Shown here piece after piece: positions 23,611-35,236 of a DNA stretch of 64,000 bases. Under the pieces are notes generated by a model. It was given only the letters and a program-made list of their open reading frames with translations. It made no database searches and was not told the origin of the DNA. The number at the start of each line of letters is the position of its first letter. Position 1 is the stretch's first letter. The stretch is taken from positions 248,182,764-248,246,763 of the forward strand of contig OY282559.1 of assembly GCA_958295665.1 (NCBI GenBank). Reading direction: 5' to 3'. The translations under genes were made by a program, and so were the position numbers. This DNA comes from Tipula vernalis. Taxonomy: Eukaryota > Arthropoda > Insecta > Diptera > Tipulidae.

Positions 23611-23986
23611 GTGTTCAATCGGGCAAAAATGATAAAAAATATCATGATAAAATGAAATTTTCTTGGTTCCAGCTGTCAATTTTGAATTTATTTTCTTTAT
23701 GATATTTTCGGTACTTAAATTAAATTAAATTTGTTTTTTTAAGATATTCATATGGTATTTACACAGTCACCTATTTATTTAAACATAAATAATAATTTAT
23801 ATTTCAAAGATTTGTCTGAGAACACAAACACATCAAAACTCAAACTAAAATTATTTGTGTCTCCAATATTTGGATAAAAACCAAATAGTTTCAATATCAA
23901 AATAATTTATAAACAAAAAATAATTAAAAAATTTATACATTTAAATAAAAACCTGACGACAAAATGAGTTTATTGAATTTTACAAA

Positions 23987-24441
23987 CATATAACTAAAAG
24001 AACTATACGGGCGATTGCTCATACTTTCGATAGTAAAATCGCGCACCGACATATTGTCATATTTTTAAGGTTACTGGGTAATTATATAGATGTCGCACCA
24101 ATCCGCCATTCGTCAAATTTTAAATGTTAACGAAACGTTTTTTGTATTTTTACTTGTTCGCCATTTGTCATTATACACAGTCATAGTATTTTCGATTGTC
24201 AACATTTCAAAATTGTTATTACTTTAAGTTGAAATGAATAAAAATAAAAACAATAGTTTACTTCCGATCATGTAGCACGCGTATTTTATTTTGACGTTTC
24301 GTTAACTAAAAAAAATTTCGTTGAAATATAACAACAACAAAGAAAAATATCGTTTAGATACCAGTGCTGACATCTTCATATTTACCCGATGTTGGTTAAA
24401 TTTTTAGACCCTATTTGCTTTATAGTTCTTTTAGTTATATG
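23987..24441. mobile_element. nested TIR element with 8-bp target duplication
   Basis: A 455-bp element with perfect inverted ends at 23,987-24,007 and 24,421-24,441 (CATATAACTAAAAGAACTAT plus one base). TTTACAAA, 8 bp, is duplicated on both sides (23,979-23,986 and 24,442-24,449). Family A copy 1 has the empty-site sequence, which supports insertion. An 8-bp duplication fits hAT or P-type transposases; the CA start would allow either. Internally, AACGAAACGT/ACGTTTCGTTAAC segments form a second inverted pair (about 24,128 and 24,293). There is no coding capacity. Confidence 0.85.
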
Positions 24442-24569
24442 TTTACAAAGCGATTTAAAACAAAACGTAACATTTAAAATCAATTTATCATTTTTTATCA
24501 ATTTTGGTTGTTCAATCGGGTTTGACGTACAGTATTACAAAATGAAGTTAGGGTGGGATAAAATATTAC

Positions 24570-24987
24570 CATGTTTCCATGTACCGAGTATAAACAGGTT
24601 TAGGTTTCATTGAGTTGAAAATATGGCGGCACTAACCCGTACCGTTTCCATGAACAGAGTTAGGATTTAGAGTTGAAGAAAAATATTTCGATAGAATAAA
24701 AAAATAAAATTGCGTATTGAACAAAAACCAAACTTTTATTTCGCTTTGATAAATCGTCATAATGTTGATAACGACATTTTTGTGTATTTTTTTAATTATT
24801 TTGGGGAAATATATTTAGTAATATGCGATGCGCCATTTATAATTTTAAAAAATGTTTGACAGATAGAATCTAACTCAAACAAACAAGATTCGTCGAGTTT
24901 ATTTGGATTTAACGAAACTCTACCCTAATACGCGTTTCCATGCACATAAACCGAGTTGAACCTAGGTTAACTCTATCGTGGAAACAT
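24570..24987. mobile_element. nested TIR element with CATGTTTCCA ends
   Basis: About 418 bp inside family A copy 2. Left end is CATGTTTCCATGTACCGAG, right end inverted CATGTTTCCACGATAGAG. GTTTCCATG recurs internally at about 24,640 and 24,938 together with GAGTTNGG-like motifs, giving subterminal repeats. The target duplication is short or decayed (flanks ATAT). Non-coding. Confidence 0.65.
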
Positions 24988-25030
24988 GATATATCATGAT
25001 ATTTTTTATCATTTTTGCCCGATTGAACAC

Positions 25031-25100
25031 GTCCGTAATCGCGTTTTGTCGCAATTTCTCGTAACTCGAAACTCGTTATGCTAAAGTATAAAAGCATTGC
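25031..25100. mobile_element. right half of the split family C MITE
   Basis: CGTAATCGCGTTTTGTCGCA and the AATTTCTCGTAACTCG stretch match the right arm of the MITE at 29,924-30,178. It sits immediately right of family A copy 2. Confidence 0.4.
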
Positions 25101-25257
25101 TACATGCAAAACCTGCGACCGAATTTTTAGAAAGACATTTCCAATTTTTAACAAAACCGTTATCTCTACACGATGAGAAAACTATTAAAAAATAGTTTGA
25201 ATTTGTTAATGACATCAGAAAAACAAATTTTAAAATGAAAAATTATGTTAAAAGGTT

Positions 25258-26097
25258 AAGGGCCAAATCGATAGACGCAACTACAACTTTTAGTTGTAGT
25301 TACAGTTTTCTCGGAATTGAATTCCGAAACTGGTATTTTTAAACGACATTAAAACAGCGAATTTAGTTGGGATTTTAATGGAATTTTTAAACGTAAATAA
25401 AACTATAGTTTTTCGAACATGAGCTGCCAACATGAAAAAAATAATTTTCCGTTGTCCCATAGAACGTACAAACAATAGTTTTTTCAGATGTGAGATTAGC
25501 TGTCAAGAGAAATTTTGTTTATATTATTAATAAGGAATATTGAACTTTTCTGGAAACTGGAAACTATGAACTTTTGTGGCTACGTAGTCGTAAAAAATAT
25601 AAATAATTTTGTAATTTTTATTCATGAATAGCAAATTACAAATCTGGAGTCTCGTTTGTTGTTGTTATTATTATCACAATTGACATTTTTAATTTTACTG
25701 GAAGCGAGGTGGGGGTAAATTTATCAAAATATCTCAATTTCTCAAAACTGCGATTGACATAAAAAATTTGGCTAATTTTGATTTACATAAAAAAAAACAT
25801 CAATAAAATTTTCCCATAGGTACGCACAAAATTGCTGTAAATAATTATTTATTGATTTACAGCAATTTTTTTTGTACCATACAATTCCACATAATAAATA
25901 GCAACAACAAACAATTTATGTTCCGAAAAAAATTCGGTATTATACGTCAGTTGTAAGAACTGTTTTAGTCACCGATATTCATGACTACAATCGTAACTAG
26001 AAATTAAAATCGACACTTTAATGTGGTTCAAAAATACCAAAAACAGACACTATAGTCGTAGTTGCGAATTAATTTGCGTTTATCGATTTGGGCCTAA
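25258..26097. mobile_element. TIR element family D
   Basis: About 840 bp between AAGGGCCAAATCGATAGACG (left) and the inverted TTAGGCCCAAATCGATAAAC (right), followed on both sides by a CGCAACTAC-like segment. Internal AT-rich palindromes (for example GTAAATAATTATTTATTGAT near 25,835) are present. No transposase-like frame was found, so it is a non-autonomous element of unknown superfamily. Confidence 0.65.
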
Positions 26098-26147
26098 TTG
26101 TTGAAACTTCAGCCGTTTTTTTTTGTGCGTGAATCTTTACAATGGAC

Positions 26148-26184
26148 GTGTTCAATCGGGCTCCTCATTCATTTTGTAATACTG
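26148..26184. mobile_element. family A-like copy 3, left piece
   Basis: Begins GTGTTCAATCGGGC and continues through TTTGTAATACTG. The sequence resumes at 29,000 with CTGTACGTCAAACCCGATTG, the same order as in copy 1 (22,547-22,586). The 2.8-kb element between is therefore an insertion. Confidence 0.65.
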
Positions 26185-27112
26185 GGGCCATATTCTCGAC
26201 TTCCACATTCATTTTCCACATGTGGACATCTGTCAAAATTCATAAAAATTGAATTTTTCGGTACTACTTTTTTCCATTTCAAATTTACTGGAATTTTTTG
26301 ATCCAAAAAGAACAAATTGACGTTTCAACCAAAATTGACGATTTTTATGTTTATGGTGATAATAAAACGGTACTATTTGACTCCATCATGTAATTTAGAT
26401 GTTTTTGGTTGGTTTAACGTCTTCACTCACAGCACAAAATGTTTATTCTATTAAGGAAAATATTTCTGAGAATAATAAATTCATCTAACACCCCAATTCC
26501 CATAGTCGTGTCATTTCAAGTGTCGTGATTATAGTCGTCTCACGTCACTTGAAAATTGAAATTCTTGAAGGCGAACCAAGTGACAGCAACTTGAAATATA
26601 TTAGACAAATAAGAAATAAAATCGTTTTAAAACAACAATATTATTATTTTAAACAACAACATATTTAAAAGATTGCACAAAATTATTCAAAAGACAACAT
26701 TTTAAAATATATAAAATAAAATAATTGTGTCTTTCCATTTTGTGGTATTTGTTTGTCACTTGCAAAAATCAAGTGACATACATATGTCGTATAAAGTGAG
26801 TTTAGTCGCAATAAACGACTAAGAGAATGACAAAATTAGGTATGGTATTAGTGCAAACCCAAGTACATATAACAAAACTGAAAACTTTAACCGGTTATCA
26901 ATTTTTGTCCGGTTTTCAGACGAAAATCTCGGAAAATGATGAAATTTGGTTTCCAAATTTCGACACATGTAGCGTTGGAGTAGAATCGTATTTTTGTTTT
27001 CTGTAGACGCCATTACGATTGCGTTATACGTAAATAGAATATCGCTGGTGGCAAAATACTGTGATTGTTTATTTTAAAAAAACGAAATCGGCTGAAAATT
27101 TTACAGTAAAAT

Positions 27113-27447
27113 CACAGAAGAAAGATTAACCAGAATAGACATTGCGTGGATCAAATTTTTTTTTCATCTTACCTTCTTTTTTGGACATTGAAGTATAATT
27201 ATTTTCGAATATTATGAATTTTTTGAATATTTTATACAAATTATGCTGTCAAAACAAAACTTGTCAAATAATTTCACTAACTATACTGTTAAGGATTCTC
27301 AATTTTTATTATTTCAAATAAAAACCAGTAAACCAAAGAATACATAACCCAACTTTCTCTTACCTTCGGCAAATCAAGGTCAAAAAAATGAGTCCAAATT
27401 TTTCCATACAAAAACAGCGTTATGTCTCTTCTGGTTGTATTCTGTGG
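27113..27447. mobile_element. TIR element family B, copy 2
   Basis: Reverse-oriented copy of 23,168-23,480, from CACAGAAGAAAGATTAACCA to TTCTGTGG. TAAAAT stands on both sides (27,107-27,112 and 27,448-27,453) and may be the target duplication. Confidence 0.7.
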
Positions 27448-27532
27448 TAAAATGTTAGCGAAAAGGTGAGCGTGTTGAGTGTACCGATATTTCGGTATCG
27501 GCTGATTTAAATAATAAATTTAATAATTAGTT

Positions 27533-27818
27533 AGGACGTGTTCGAAGTTTGTAATAATTTTGTTTTTGTAATAATTTTGACAGAAGTGAAATAATTGTCT
27601 CTTTCAAATTTTGTAATAAGTTTTATTTGTACAATTTTTTTTTGAAATAAATTAACGTAATACTGCTTAATTATTGTTATTGTGCACTTTTGTTTATGAA
27701 TATTATTACAGAAGTGTCAAAATTACAACCCGTAGTGGCTGTAATAATTTGGTTGCATACAAAATAGTGTCATAATTATTACAGCTGGAATAATTATTAC
27801 AAACTTCGAACACGTCCT
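27533..27818. mobile_element. TIR element family E
   Basis: A 286-bp element with perfect 27-bp inverted ends beginning AGGACGTGTTCGAAGTTTGT and ending in the complement at 27,818. TAATAATT-type motifs repeat inside. It lies immediately next to the start of the Cul2-like reading, so it may have inserted in that fragment. Confidence 0.75.
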
Positions 27819-28330
<512 letters not shown>

Positions 28331-28689
28331 ATTTATATATTGTAATAAATGTAATATTGTAATTTAGACATGTAATAAAAATAAAAAGTATTCTTAAAAA
28401 AAATTTAAAAAAAATTTATTTTTAATTAAAATATAGCTAGATTTAAATTCAAAAGTGAAATTTTGCCGCCAAAATTTATTTAAACCCCGCCCACAAATTT
28501 GTCGTACTATAACCTAACTTTTTTTGTCATCATCTTCCGAGTTTTTGCGACAACTTTCATAGTAAATCTGATAATAAGTCGGACATTATTCCTGACAAAA
28601 GTCGGTGATGAAATCTGTAAGATGTCAGGAAAATGCAAAAATTTTCGGAAAAAAAATACTTTGGAATTGAAGAAAAAATGTGCATTTTT

Positions 28690-28865
28690 CGGAATGATAT
28701 CAAAAGGCCGAATGTCGAACGGCCGAATTTCAAAAGGCCGAATGTGTCGAAGGGCCGAATGTCGAAGGGCCGAATGTCGAAGGACCGAATGTGTCGAAGG
28801 GCCGAAAGTGTCGAAGGGCCGAATGTCGAAGGGCCGAATGGGTCGAAGGGCCTAATGGGTCGAAA
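28690..28865. repeat. minisatellite with GGCCGAATGTCGAA units
   Basis: About ten units of 14-20 bases based on AGGGCCGAATGTCGA and AGGGCCGAATGTGTCGA. Both strands are open across it only because of the repeat, giving repetitive peptides that should not be called genes. It lies near the right end of the Cul2-carrying element. Confidence 0.85.
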
Positions 28866-28999
28866 CCACATAAGGGAATATTTCCGAATGCGTATAAGCA
28901 GGTGTTTTATATACGAATTACAATTTTCGAACGTTTTTGAGTGAACTTTGACAGATGTCCACGTGTGGAAAATGGATGTGGGATTCGAGAATAAGCCCC

Positions 29000-29030
29000 C
29001 TGTACGTCAAACCCGATTGAACAACCAAAA
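29000..29030. mobile_element. family A-like copy 3, right piece
   Basis: CTGTACGTCAAACCCGATTG and the following AACAACC continue the left piece at 26,148-26,184. Similarity to copy 1 stops shortly after, so only part of the family A structure is present. Confidence 0.6.
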
Positions 29031-29923
29031 TTTTGTGACAGTAGTAAAACATAACCTCAATTCAAATAAAACTGCTAGTTTTTAATAAAAAATACTTTGT
29101 TCTATTAATAATAATTAATAATAATAAGTAATAAAAGATTAAACAAAAAATAATTAAAATATTTTTACGATTAAACAATTGCACGTCGTATCACAAACAT
29201 AAACAAAAATTATATGTTTTAACCCTAAACGAAACAATATATTTTTGTTATTTCAGTAAACCCAAATTCTAATCAAATAATTTACTTAAATTTTGCAGAG
29301 AATGAGTAGATCTCAAGTAAGTTGTGTGGAAATGTTACAAAATAAAATATATACAAGTTTATAACTAAATTAAATTATTTTGAAAATCGATGCATTTAGA
29401 AAACGAGCCAAAAAGTCACACCTTGGTTGGATTAGGGTTAAAAAGTGACATTTCGCACAACCAAAATTGGTATATATCCATCTATTGGAATTTTTTAAAC
29501 TAAAATTCCTCTGCCACTAATTATGTGGGTAACTACTTCTAACAACTACCACTATTACTTGAGCTTGAATATAGTTGCGATTGCGAGTAGATGCAAGTAC
29601 TTGTGTTTCGTTGTTTTGTTTGTCTTTTGTAGTTGTATACTGTAGTAAAGGCGATAAATAGGATTAGATTGAAAATATGACAAAAAATTGGACATATAAT
29701 GAAGGGAAAACATTGATATTTACCGGATTGGTATTTAAATCTATTTTTCTTAAAAATGTAACATCAACAATAAAATAATTTTGTATTAAATTTGACATTT
29801 AACATTACCAAAAATTAAAAAAACTCGAACATATTAAAAAAATATCGAAAAAATTCTAAAAGCCATCTATTGAAATTTTCGCAACTGAAATCCATGTAGC
29901 CCAAATTTTATGCGTAAATACTT
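29031..29923. other. AT-rich stretch without supported gene
   Basis: Nothing recognised apart from low-complexity runs. A very short ATG frame at 29,304 preceded by TTTGCAG was not accepted as a gene. Confidence 0.45.
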
Positions 29924-30178
29924 CAGGGGTGGGATTATGTAAGCATTACGAGTTTCGAGTTTCTCAAAATTGCGACAAAACACGATTTATGTGTAACTTT
30001 ACAAGTTCTCGCAATTGCGAATTGTTATTGTTGTTGTTTTACTCGTACACTTTTTTAAGTACGACAGACAATTCGTAATGATTAAAAAGATTATTTTTAA
30101 AGAAAAGAAAAAAGATTACTTTTAAGCGTTTTGTCGCAATTTCGAGAAACTCGTAATGCCTACATAATCGCACCCCTG
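29924..30178. mobile_element. hAT-like MITE, family C
   Basis: A 255-bp element with ends CAGGGGTGGGATTATGTA and inverted CAGGGGTGCGATTATGTA. Each is followed by GCATTACGAG and by a TTGCGACAAAA block, so the inverted match extends over about 60 bases. CAGGGGTG ends are characteristic of hAT elements. The flanking 8 bases do not match (AAATACTT and TTTTCTAC), so the duplication has decayed or the superfamily call is wrong. Confidence 0.7.
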
Positions 30179-30281
30179 TTTTCTACACCATCGTATGAAA
30201 ATGAGTAGTTGTGGGCTATAAGTACTTGCGAATACTTTACTAGTGAATGGAAGACAGCTAATAAAAATAAAGGAATATAAG

Positions 30282-31305
30282 TAGGGTGACCAGATTTTTT
30301 TGAAGTGAATGTGGTTCTGGTAGAATGGGAATTTTAAAAATAAAAATGGGAATGTAAAACTATTTTCCGTTTTTTTTTATTCCTAAATTCAAATAAGTTA
30401 AAATATTAATTTGCATTGTGCCCCTGAAGAATCTATTTTCCCATTCCTCTAAATTCTGAAATAAATATTTAAGAAGCGATTCGAACGATACAATTAGAAC
30501 TCAAGCAAAAATCGAATATTATAGAAATTTTATAAATTTTAATTTTAACTTGGGATCCACTTTGATAATTGTGTTTCGGGATTGGCGTTTTGTGGATTTT
30601 CCTTTCGATATTTTGGGTTTCTGTATTTTTTTCTAGATAAGGAATATCCAACCCTGTAATTAAATTAGTTATCGGAGTCGGAGCCGGAGCCGAACATTTT
30701 TGCTTAGACTTTCCTTAGAATTCACAGCCCTAAAAAATTGTCTCTGAATTGAATTCTGAATTTTGACTGCTAACGGTAGAAGAGTGTTACTTTTTCAATC
30801 AGTATTGAAATTTTAGCGCCTCAGTGCAGGCATTTCATGCGTCATTTTAGAGTCTCCTTCAATCTTAATTCTGAAGTATCATCGTTAAGAAAAATTCGAC
30901 TAACTTTGGACATACTTCTAACGATGTAAACTAAATTTTCAACATTTGATAAAGTTTTAGTAATCGATCAAACATCGGCATTAGCGAAATCCAACGGGTT
31001 TTTTAGGAATCTAAAACTATTTGATATTCAACATCAGTTTTATTAAAAAATTCTTGAGGTACGGGTACTTAAACTGTATATCTTTAGGAATAACCAAATA
31101 AAGCTGCTTTCATAACTTTTAACCTTGTATTTACAAACGTAAGTTTAAATATAATTCTATCGAAAATTTATGTATGAAATGTGGTACATTTGGTGCATTC
31201 AATCCTCTTGTGGTACAAAATGTGGTGCAGTTGACGTTGGATGTGGTACGTTAGTTGAAAATATGGTACAGTACCACACAATGTGGTACGTTTTTGGTCA
31301 CCCTA
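30282..31305. mobile_element. TIR element family F with TAGGGTGACCA ends
   Basis: About 1.0 kb between TAGGGTGACCA at 30,282 and TGGTCACCCTA ending 31,305. Near the right end, TGTGGTAC or GTGGTGC occurs repeatedly (31,180-31,290), the kind of subterminal repeat that transposases bind. Ends of this type are known from hAT elements. No transposase frame was found and no exact duplication of flanks. Confidence 0.6.
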
Positions 31306-31499
31306 CTAGAAGCCACATTAATTTAGTAACATATAAAATAAAAATCGTTTTAATTTGGCCTGCCCAGCATCGCGAAGAAGTTCTTACAAACCAGAAGTAG
31401 GATTTATCTATAAACAACGAAGAAGATAATCATCGAAAATTGATAAAATACATTCGTCCAACCTGGACAAAATCGTTGAAAACCAAGGAACGGAGCTCA

Positions 31500-31860
31500 A
31501 CGCCATATATTCATCATGGATGTGCAGGTGGGTTGTGAAACCCATTTGATATCAAATATTTTAGCTTCACCTATAAAATTCGTAGTTCTTAGTCGAATTA
31601 AAAAACATAATGGAGCCTTCGCGGAGTATGTTTACGGCATAAAATTAATTGCTAGTGCGGGTAATATATCTGAAACAGACGTGATCCAATATGCTATGAA
31701 AAATGTAGGAAATAGGAATATGTCAAAACAACTTGCACTATTAGGGATCACTACAATCTTGGATTGGATTCAAAGATTGAACTCATACGAGACCACCGAT
31801 AGATAGATTCCTTGTCCCCTACTATCTCCGAAATTGCTTGTAGGTTTTGTCGTGAGGTAG
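31500..31860 (+). pseudogene. Ty3/gypsy Gag remnant with zinc knuckle
   Basis: Open frame at 31,516-31,806 with FAEYVYGIKLIASAGNISET, then VIQYAMKNVGNRNMS and LLGITTILDWIQRLNSYE, resembling the capsid C-terminal region of insect Ty3/gypsy Gag. In another frame at 31,835-31,885 follows CRFCREVGHYEIHC, a CCHC zinc knuckle. It opens a plus-strand pol relic. The 5' part of gag is missing; an LTR could not be fixed. Confidence 0.6.
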
Positions 31861-31889
31861 GACATTATGAAATTCATTGTCAGAAGAAA

Positions 31890-32402
31890 AGTATAAAGAA
31901 AGTCAATCGGATTGAACAACAAGTGCTTTGTGATGAGTATCATAAAATTATTAAAGCAAATAGTGTCCCCGTCTTAGGTTTTATCGATTTGGGTAGTGAT
32001 TGTGCCACAATGGCACTGGACTTGGCAGACGAATTGGAAATTGAGTTTGGGGAGTCTGATCAACTATTAGGGGGATTTGGTGATAGTCGAGTAATCGCGG
32101 TGGGAGTTTTCGGCGCTACTATTACGATCGATGAGGTCGAGATTGAAGTGGACATTTTGGTAGTGCCGAATTCTGTTCAGAATGTGATGGACGGAAGAAG
32201 CGCGCTCGACCAATCAAATATAGTTTTAATTAAATCTTTTAATAAATTAACTATTCAGAAAACCGAGACTGTCCCTAGTTCAATTGAGCCAGTCGTTGCG
32301 TCGGCCCAGAATGATAGGTTAGAAAATAATATTAATAAGAATTTGATCCCGAGAAGGGGTCCGAAACAAATAAATCCACTGATCGAACGAGAATTAATAT
32401 GA
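31890..32402 (+). pseudogene. Ty3/gypsy protease region
   Basis: The reading VPVLGFIDLGSDCATM (about 31,965-32,010) corresponds to the retroviral-type protease active site, but the D-T/S-G triad is D-L-G here, which should abolish activity. Downstream, LLGGFGDSRVIAVGVF and VDILVVPNSVQNVMDGRSAL match the rest of the protease fold (flap and the VVPD....DILIGR block). It lies in one 196-codon frame from 31,812, shared with the zinc knuckle. Confidence 0.7.
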
Positions 32403-32653
32403 CATTTAAAGTGAACCTGTCCGCAAGTGGTGATGATGCCGGATTGCATGTGAATATTGTAGAGACCGTGAAGAGTTTTTCTGACAATAATTATATTCAA
32501 AAGAACATAGTAAATCACCCAAGCCCGACAATGTATTATCCTGAAATCGTTACCGAAGTTTTTGATAAGTGTATCAATAATAATTTAGCCGATAATATAA
32601 AACAGGGACTTATACATTTAATTAGAACAAATTGAGAGTGTTTTGCCGGTAGT
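32403..32653 (+). pseudogene. Ty3/gypsy protease-RT linker
   Basis: A short frame (32,399-32,635) without catalytic motifs that connects the protease and RT relics in the expected position. Confidence 0.4.
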
Positions 32654-33200
32654 ATGGAAGAGATAGGTGAAACCCACAAGGTTGAACGGAAAATTGTGTC
32701 AGGGATTATAAATGAATTACTAAGATTGAGAATCAATCGTCGATCTACCTCACCGTACGCGAGTCCAATTATGATCGTGAAAAAGAAAAACGAAGAAGAT
32801 TGCATGTATGTTGATTTTTGTAAGCTAAACGAAATTATCGAAAAAGATCGCTTCCCAGCTATTATCCAATTCGTGGAACCATCGAAAAAGTTTGTGTCGT
32901 TCATTACGCCGGATAGTCAGTATAAGTTTAACCGCATGCCGTTTGGTTTGACCAATGTACCGGCTTTATTCCATCGAATGCTGAATTGCATATCGCGAGA
33001 GTTCACAATGATATAATAGTCCATTTAGACGACATTATCATTAATTGAGAAGTTGTTATCGAAATTAAAGACTATGGTCTTACTTTAAAGCTAGATAAAT
33101 ATAAAATTTTACAGGAAACTGTGGAATTTTTAGATCATGAGATTTCGGAAAGAGGTGTGAGGCCCGGGTTAGCCAAGATTGAGACAGTTGGTAGATTTCC
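32654..33200 (+). pseudogene. Ty3/gypsy reverse transcriptase with internal deletion
   Basis: INRRSTSPYASPIMIVKKKN (finger region) and YVDFCKLNEIIEKDRFP are followed directly by KKFVSFITPDSQYKFNRMPF. The segment that should carry the first catalytic Asp (TLDLASGFHQ) is deleted. VHLDDIII with the catalytic DD occurs after a stop at about 33,020-33,045, and FLDHEISERGVRPGLAKIET at 33,127-33,185 is the block after the palm. The last block resembles mag-type Ty3/gypsy elements. It is dead by deletion, stops and frame changes. Confidence 0.8.
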
Positions 33201-33692
33201 AGCGTATTTACAATCAGAAATTTGTGGCTGGTTTCTTACGAATCGCCGAACCATTGACTCCGACTTACGCGGAAGGATGCACCATTCGAATGCACCGAGG
33301 TGCAGTAGAGTTCTTCCGATACTCTAAAAAAGAAGCTTTGCGTACGTTGAGTTTTGATGTTGTACTACAACAAGGCTGATCATGAAATATAAACGGATAC
33401 GAGTATGGTAGGGTTGAGAGGAGTCTCGTTACAGTTGGAGAAGGATGAAGAGTAGCATCCAGTGGCATATTACAGTCGGCAAACTTCGAGCCTGGAGAAA
33501 AATTATCACAGTTTTGAATTGGAAGCTTCGTCGGTTGTAGAATCCGTTGATAGATTCATGCCGTTCGTATTGAAATTTGTTGTCGTTACGGACTGTAGCT
33601 CTCTCCGAACATCAGCAGTAAAAAAAGATTTGGTTGTGGCAAGTGGCTTACTTGCGTCCTTTAACTCCTGGACCCTACCCTTCGAAGCCTAG
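33200..33692 (+). pseudogene. Ty3/gypsy RNase H remnant
   Basis: GFLRIAEPLT (33,235-33,265) is the RT connection block, and YYSRQTSSLEKNYHSFELEA (33,468-33,527) is the RNase H Y-S-R...E..Y...E.E block. FVVVTDCSSLRTS (33,577-33,615) carries the next catalytic Asp. The integrase is absent: at about 33,690 the sequence passes into a different, oppositely oriented element. Confidence 0.75.
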
Positions 33693-34460
33693 TTTTTACC
33701 AGGTTTAACCAGGATGATTCACCCAACGAAGCCTTCCTCAATTTTTTCTTTGCCTCCTTTGAAGCGTCTTGGCTTGAAGGCTTCAAGGCTTGTACCATAG
33801 GAGTCTTGTTTGCAGGTGCTGCATCCGGGCCCTCACAGGCTTAACCACTGTGGTCCTATCCGTAGCCTACGGATACCAAACTTAAAGTTGACCCGATATC
33901 CAAACTGTTTCAGCTTGTCAGCCGATGAGTGATCCACCGTTAGTCTGGATACTCTCGTTTTGGCTCCTGATAAACCCAAGAAGCCGGTCAATTGGTTATT
34001 CAGCGTTGTTAGGGAAGGTACCAAACACAATTTGAGTTCGCGGCAGGTAATTCTATTCGACAGCCTTCAACTGTGCTACTTTTCATTTGAACTTTGGTTT
34101 AAGCTCCTCGTTCTACTGCTGCAGCACCTTCTACAGAACGCTCTCATGGGCAGCATTTAGTTGATCCACGGTCAGGACCACTTCTGGAAATGATTGTATT
34201 TCCGAAATTAACTTCCGAAGCCAAATGTGCCATTGGGACGCTACCCTCAACGCTCGATTTTTTCAATGCTGGTGGTGTGTCGTCCTCGTCACAGTTTCTC
34301 TCAGCTTTTTAGCGATCAAATTGTCAAACTTGTCAACCGAGCTTTATAATGAATTAAGATTTATATCAATATTTGCGTTGTGGACTTCAAAGTTATATTT
34401 AATTTGAGACAATTCAGCAAATAATTTTTCAAGGGCATTGCTAGGGCATGTTCTTTGACG
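33690..34460 (-). pseudogene. LINE ORF1 remnant
   Basis: On the minus strand, directly downstream of a 5' leader that is repeated at 40.3-40.7 kb. It begins MELPWSAHRQRTCPSNALEK and continues LFAELSQIKYNFEVHNANID, a probable coiled coil, with stops and frame changes afterwards. Further on, RVSRLTVDHSSADKLKQFGY occurs (33,880-33,960). It behaves like the first open frame of a CR1/Jockey-like LINE; domain identity is uncertain. Confidence 0.5.
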
Positions 34461-34870
34461 GTGTGCACTCCAGGGCAATTCCATACCTTTTCTCGTGGTG
34501 GTTTGGCGTCTGTTGGAGGAGGGGGGGGGCAAAGTTGAGTAGATTAATCTACCAGCTCCGTAACCTTCCAGTAGGGTGCGCATCAATTGTGTAAGGGGTA
34601 ACCTGTTCACAATTCGCAAGTGTACGTGCTGCCTCCTCCTGGCAAGCACTGGTAACTAAGGCCATTTGGCAAATTTTTGGCCATTTGGCACATGCTAAAG
34701 TAGTGCGCCACCCCTTATGTAAGGTGGAACAGCATATGCCGATGGATGAATGGCTGATAGGTTAATCAGTTCAAAATATGCGGGCTCTGTGTACCAGGCA
34801 CCTTCCAGTTTTATTTAGCCTTCCTGTATTAAAGCTGGATGACCTACAGGCGATTTGAAATTCCCAGCAA
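34450..34870 (-). repeat. LINE 5' leader, copy 1
   Basis: The reverse complement of 40,310-40,745 with clear similarity over about 420 bases. It includes a G-rich run (C-rich on the sense strand) next to CAAAGTTGAGTAGATTAATC at 34,520-34,550. Because an ORF1-like frame follows on the minus strand, this is best read as the element's 5' untranslated region. Confidence 0.65.
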
Positions 34871-34999
34871 CTAGTAGGAGTAAAATCAAACGGAATACGG
34901 GGCAGGGGTAGGAATATACGGTAGTGGGATAGCCCTCTCGAAGTTCTTGGGCCTAATGCTTCCGTCTTTCTAGAGGAACTACATTCTATAGTAAATATC

Positions 35000-35236
35000 T
35001 AGGAGGGAGAGCAATAAGCCCAGATAGTATGTATCACGTACCGGCTGGCAGTATTATTAAGAGTTCTAGTATTATTAAGTACTATTTAAGTATTATTAAG
35101 AGTGATATTAATTCATTAAGAACCTGAATATTGACTGGACGGATAATTAAGCAGGGTACAGCACAACATATCTTTTAGGTCGCAGTGCGAGGTGGCTGAT
35201 CGCCCACATGGCCCTCCAATAATAATAATAATAATA
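35000..35236 (+). repeat. LINE 3' end with (AAT)n tail, copy 1
   Basis: Ends CGCCCACATGGCCCTCC followed by about seven AAT units at 35,217-35,236. It matches 45,150-45,335 in reverse orientation and, over its last 60 bases, 52,860-52,925. Trinucleotide tails of this kind terminate LINEs of the I/LOA/R1 and related groups. Confidence 0.75.

Larger units (their letters stand above)
23611..25030. mobile_element. TIR element family A, copy 2, carrying two nested insertions
   Basis: Ends are GTGTTCAATCGGGC at 23,611 and GCCCGATTGAACAC ending 25,030. The interior aligns in reverse orientation with copy 1 except for two insertions, at 23,987-24,441 and about 24,570-24,987. Removing them leaves about 540 bp, close to copy 1. 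Confidence 0.75.

Noticed and set aside
28690..28865. CRISPR-like array
   Set aside because: Units are contiguous without unique spacers and the genome is eukaryotic.
28557..28944. Overlapping 100-codon open frames on both strands
   Set aside because: They are produced by the short-unit minisatellite and give simple repetitive peptides.
29304..29364. Short ATG frame after an acceptor-like TTTGCAG
   Set aside because: About 20 codons only, with a donor-like GTAAGT inside, and no other support.
31305..31440. Possible LTR end and primer-binding site before the gag relic
   Set aside because: TTTGGCCTGCCCAGCATCGC could be a primer site, but no LTR pair or tRNA match can be shown by eye.
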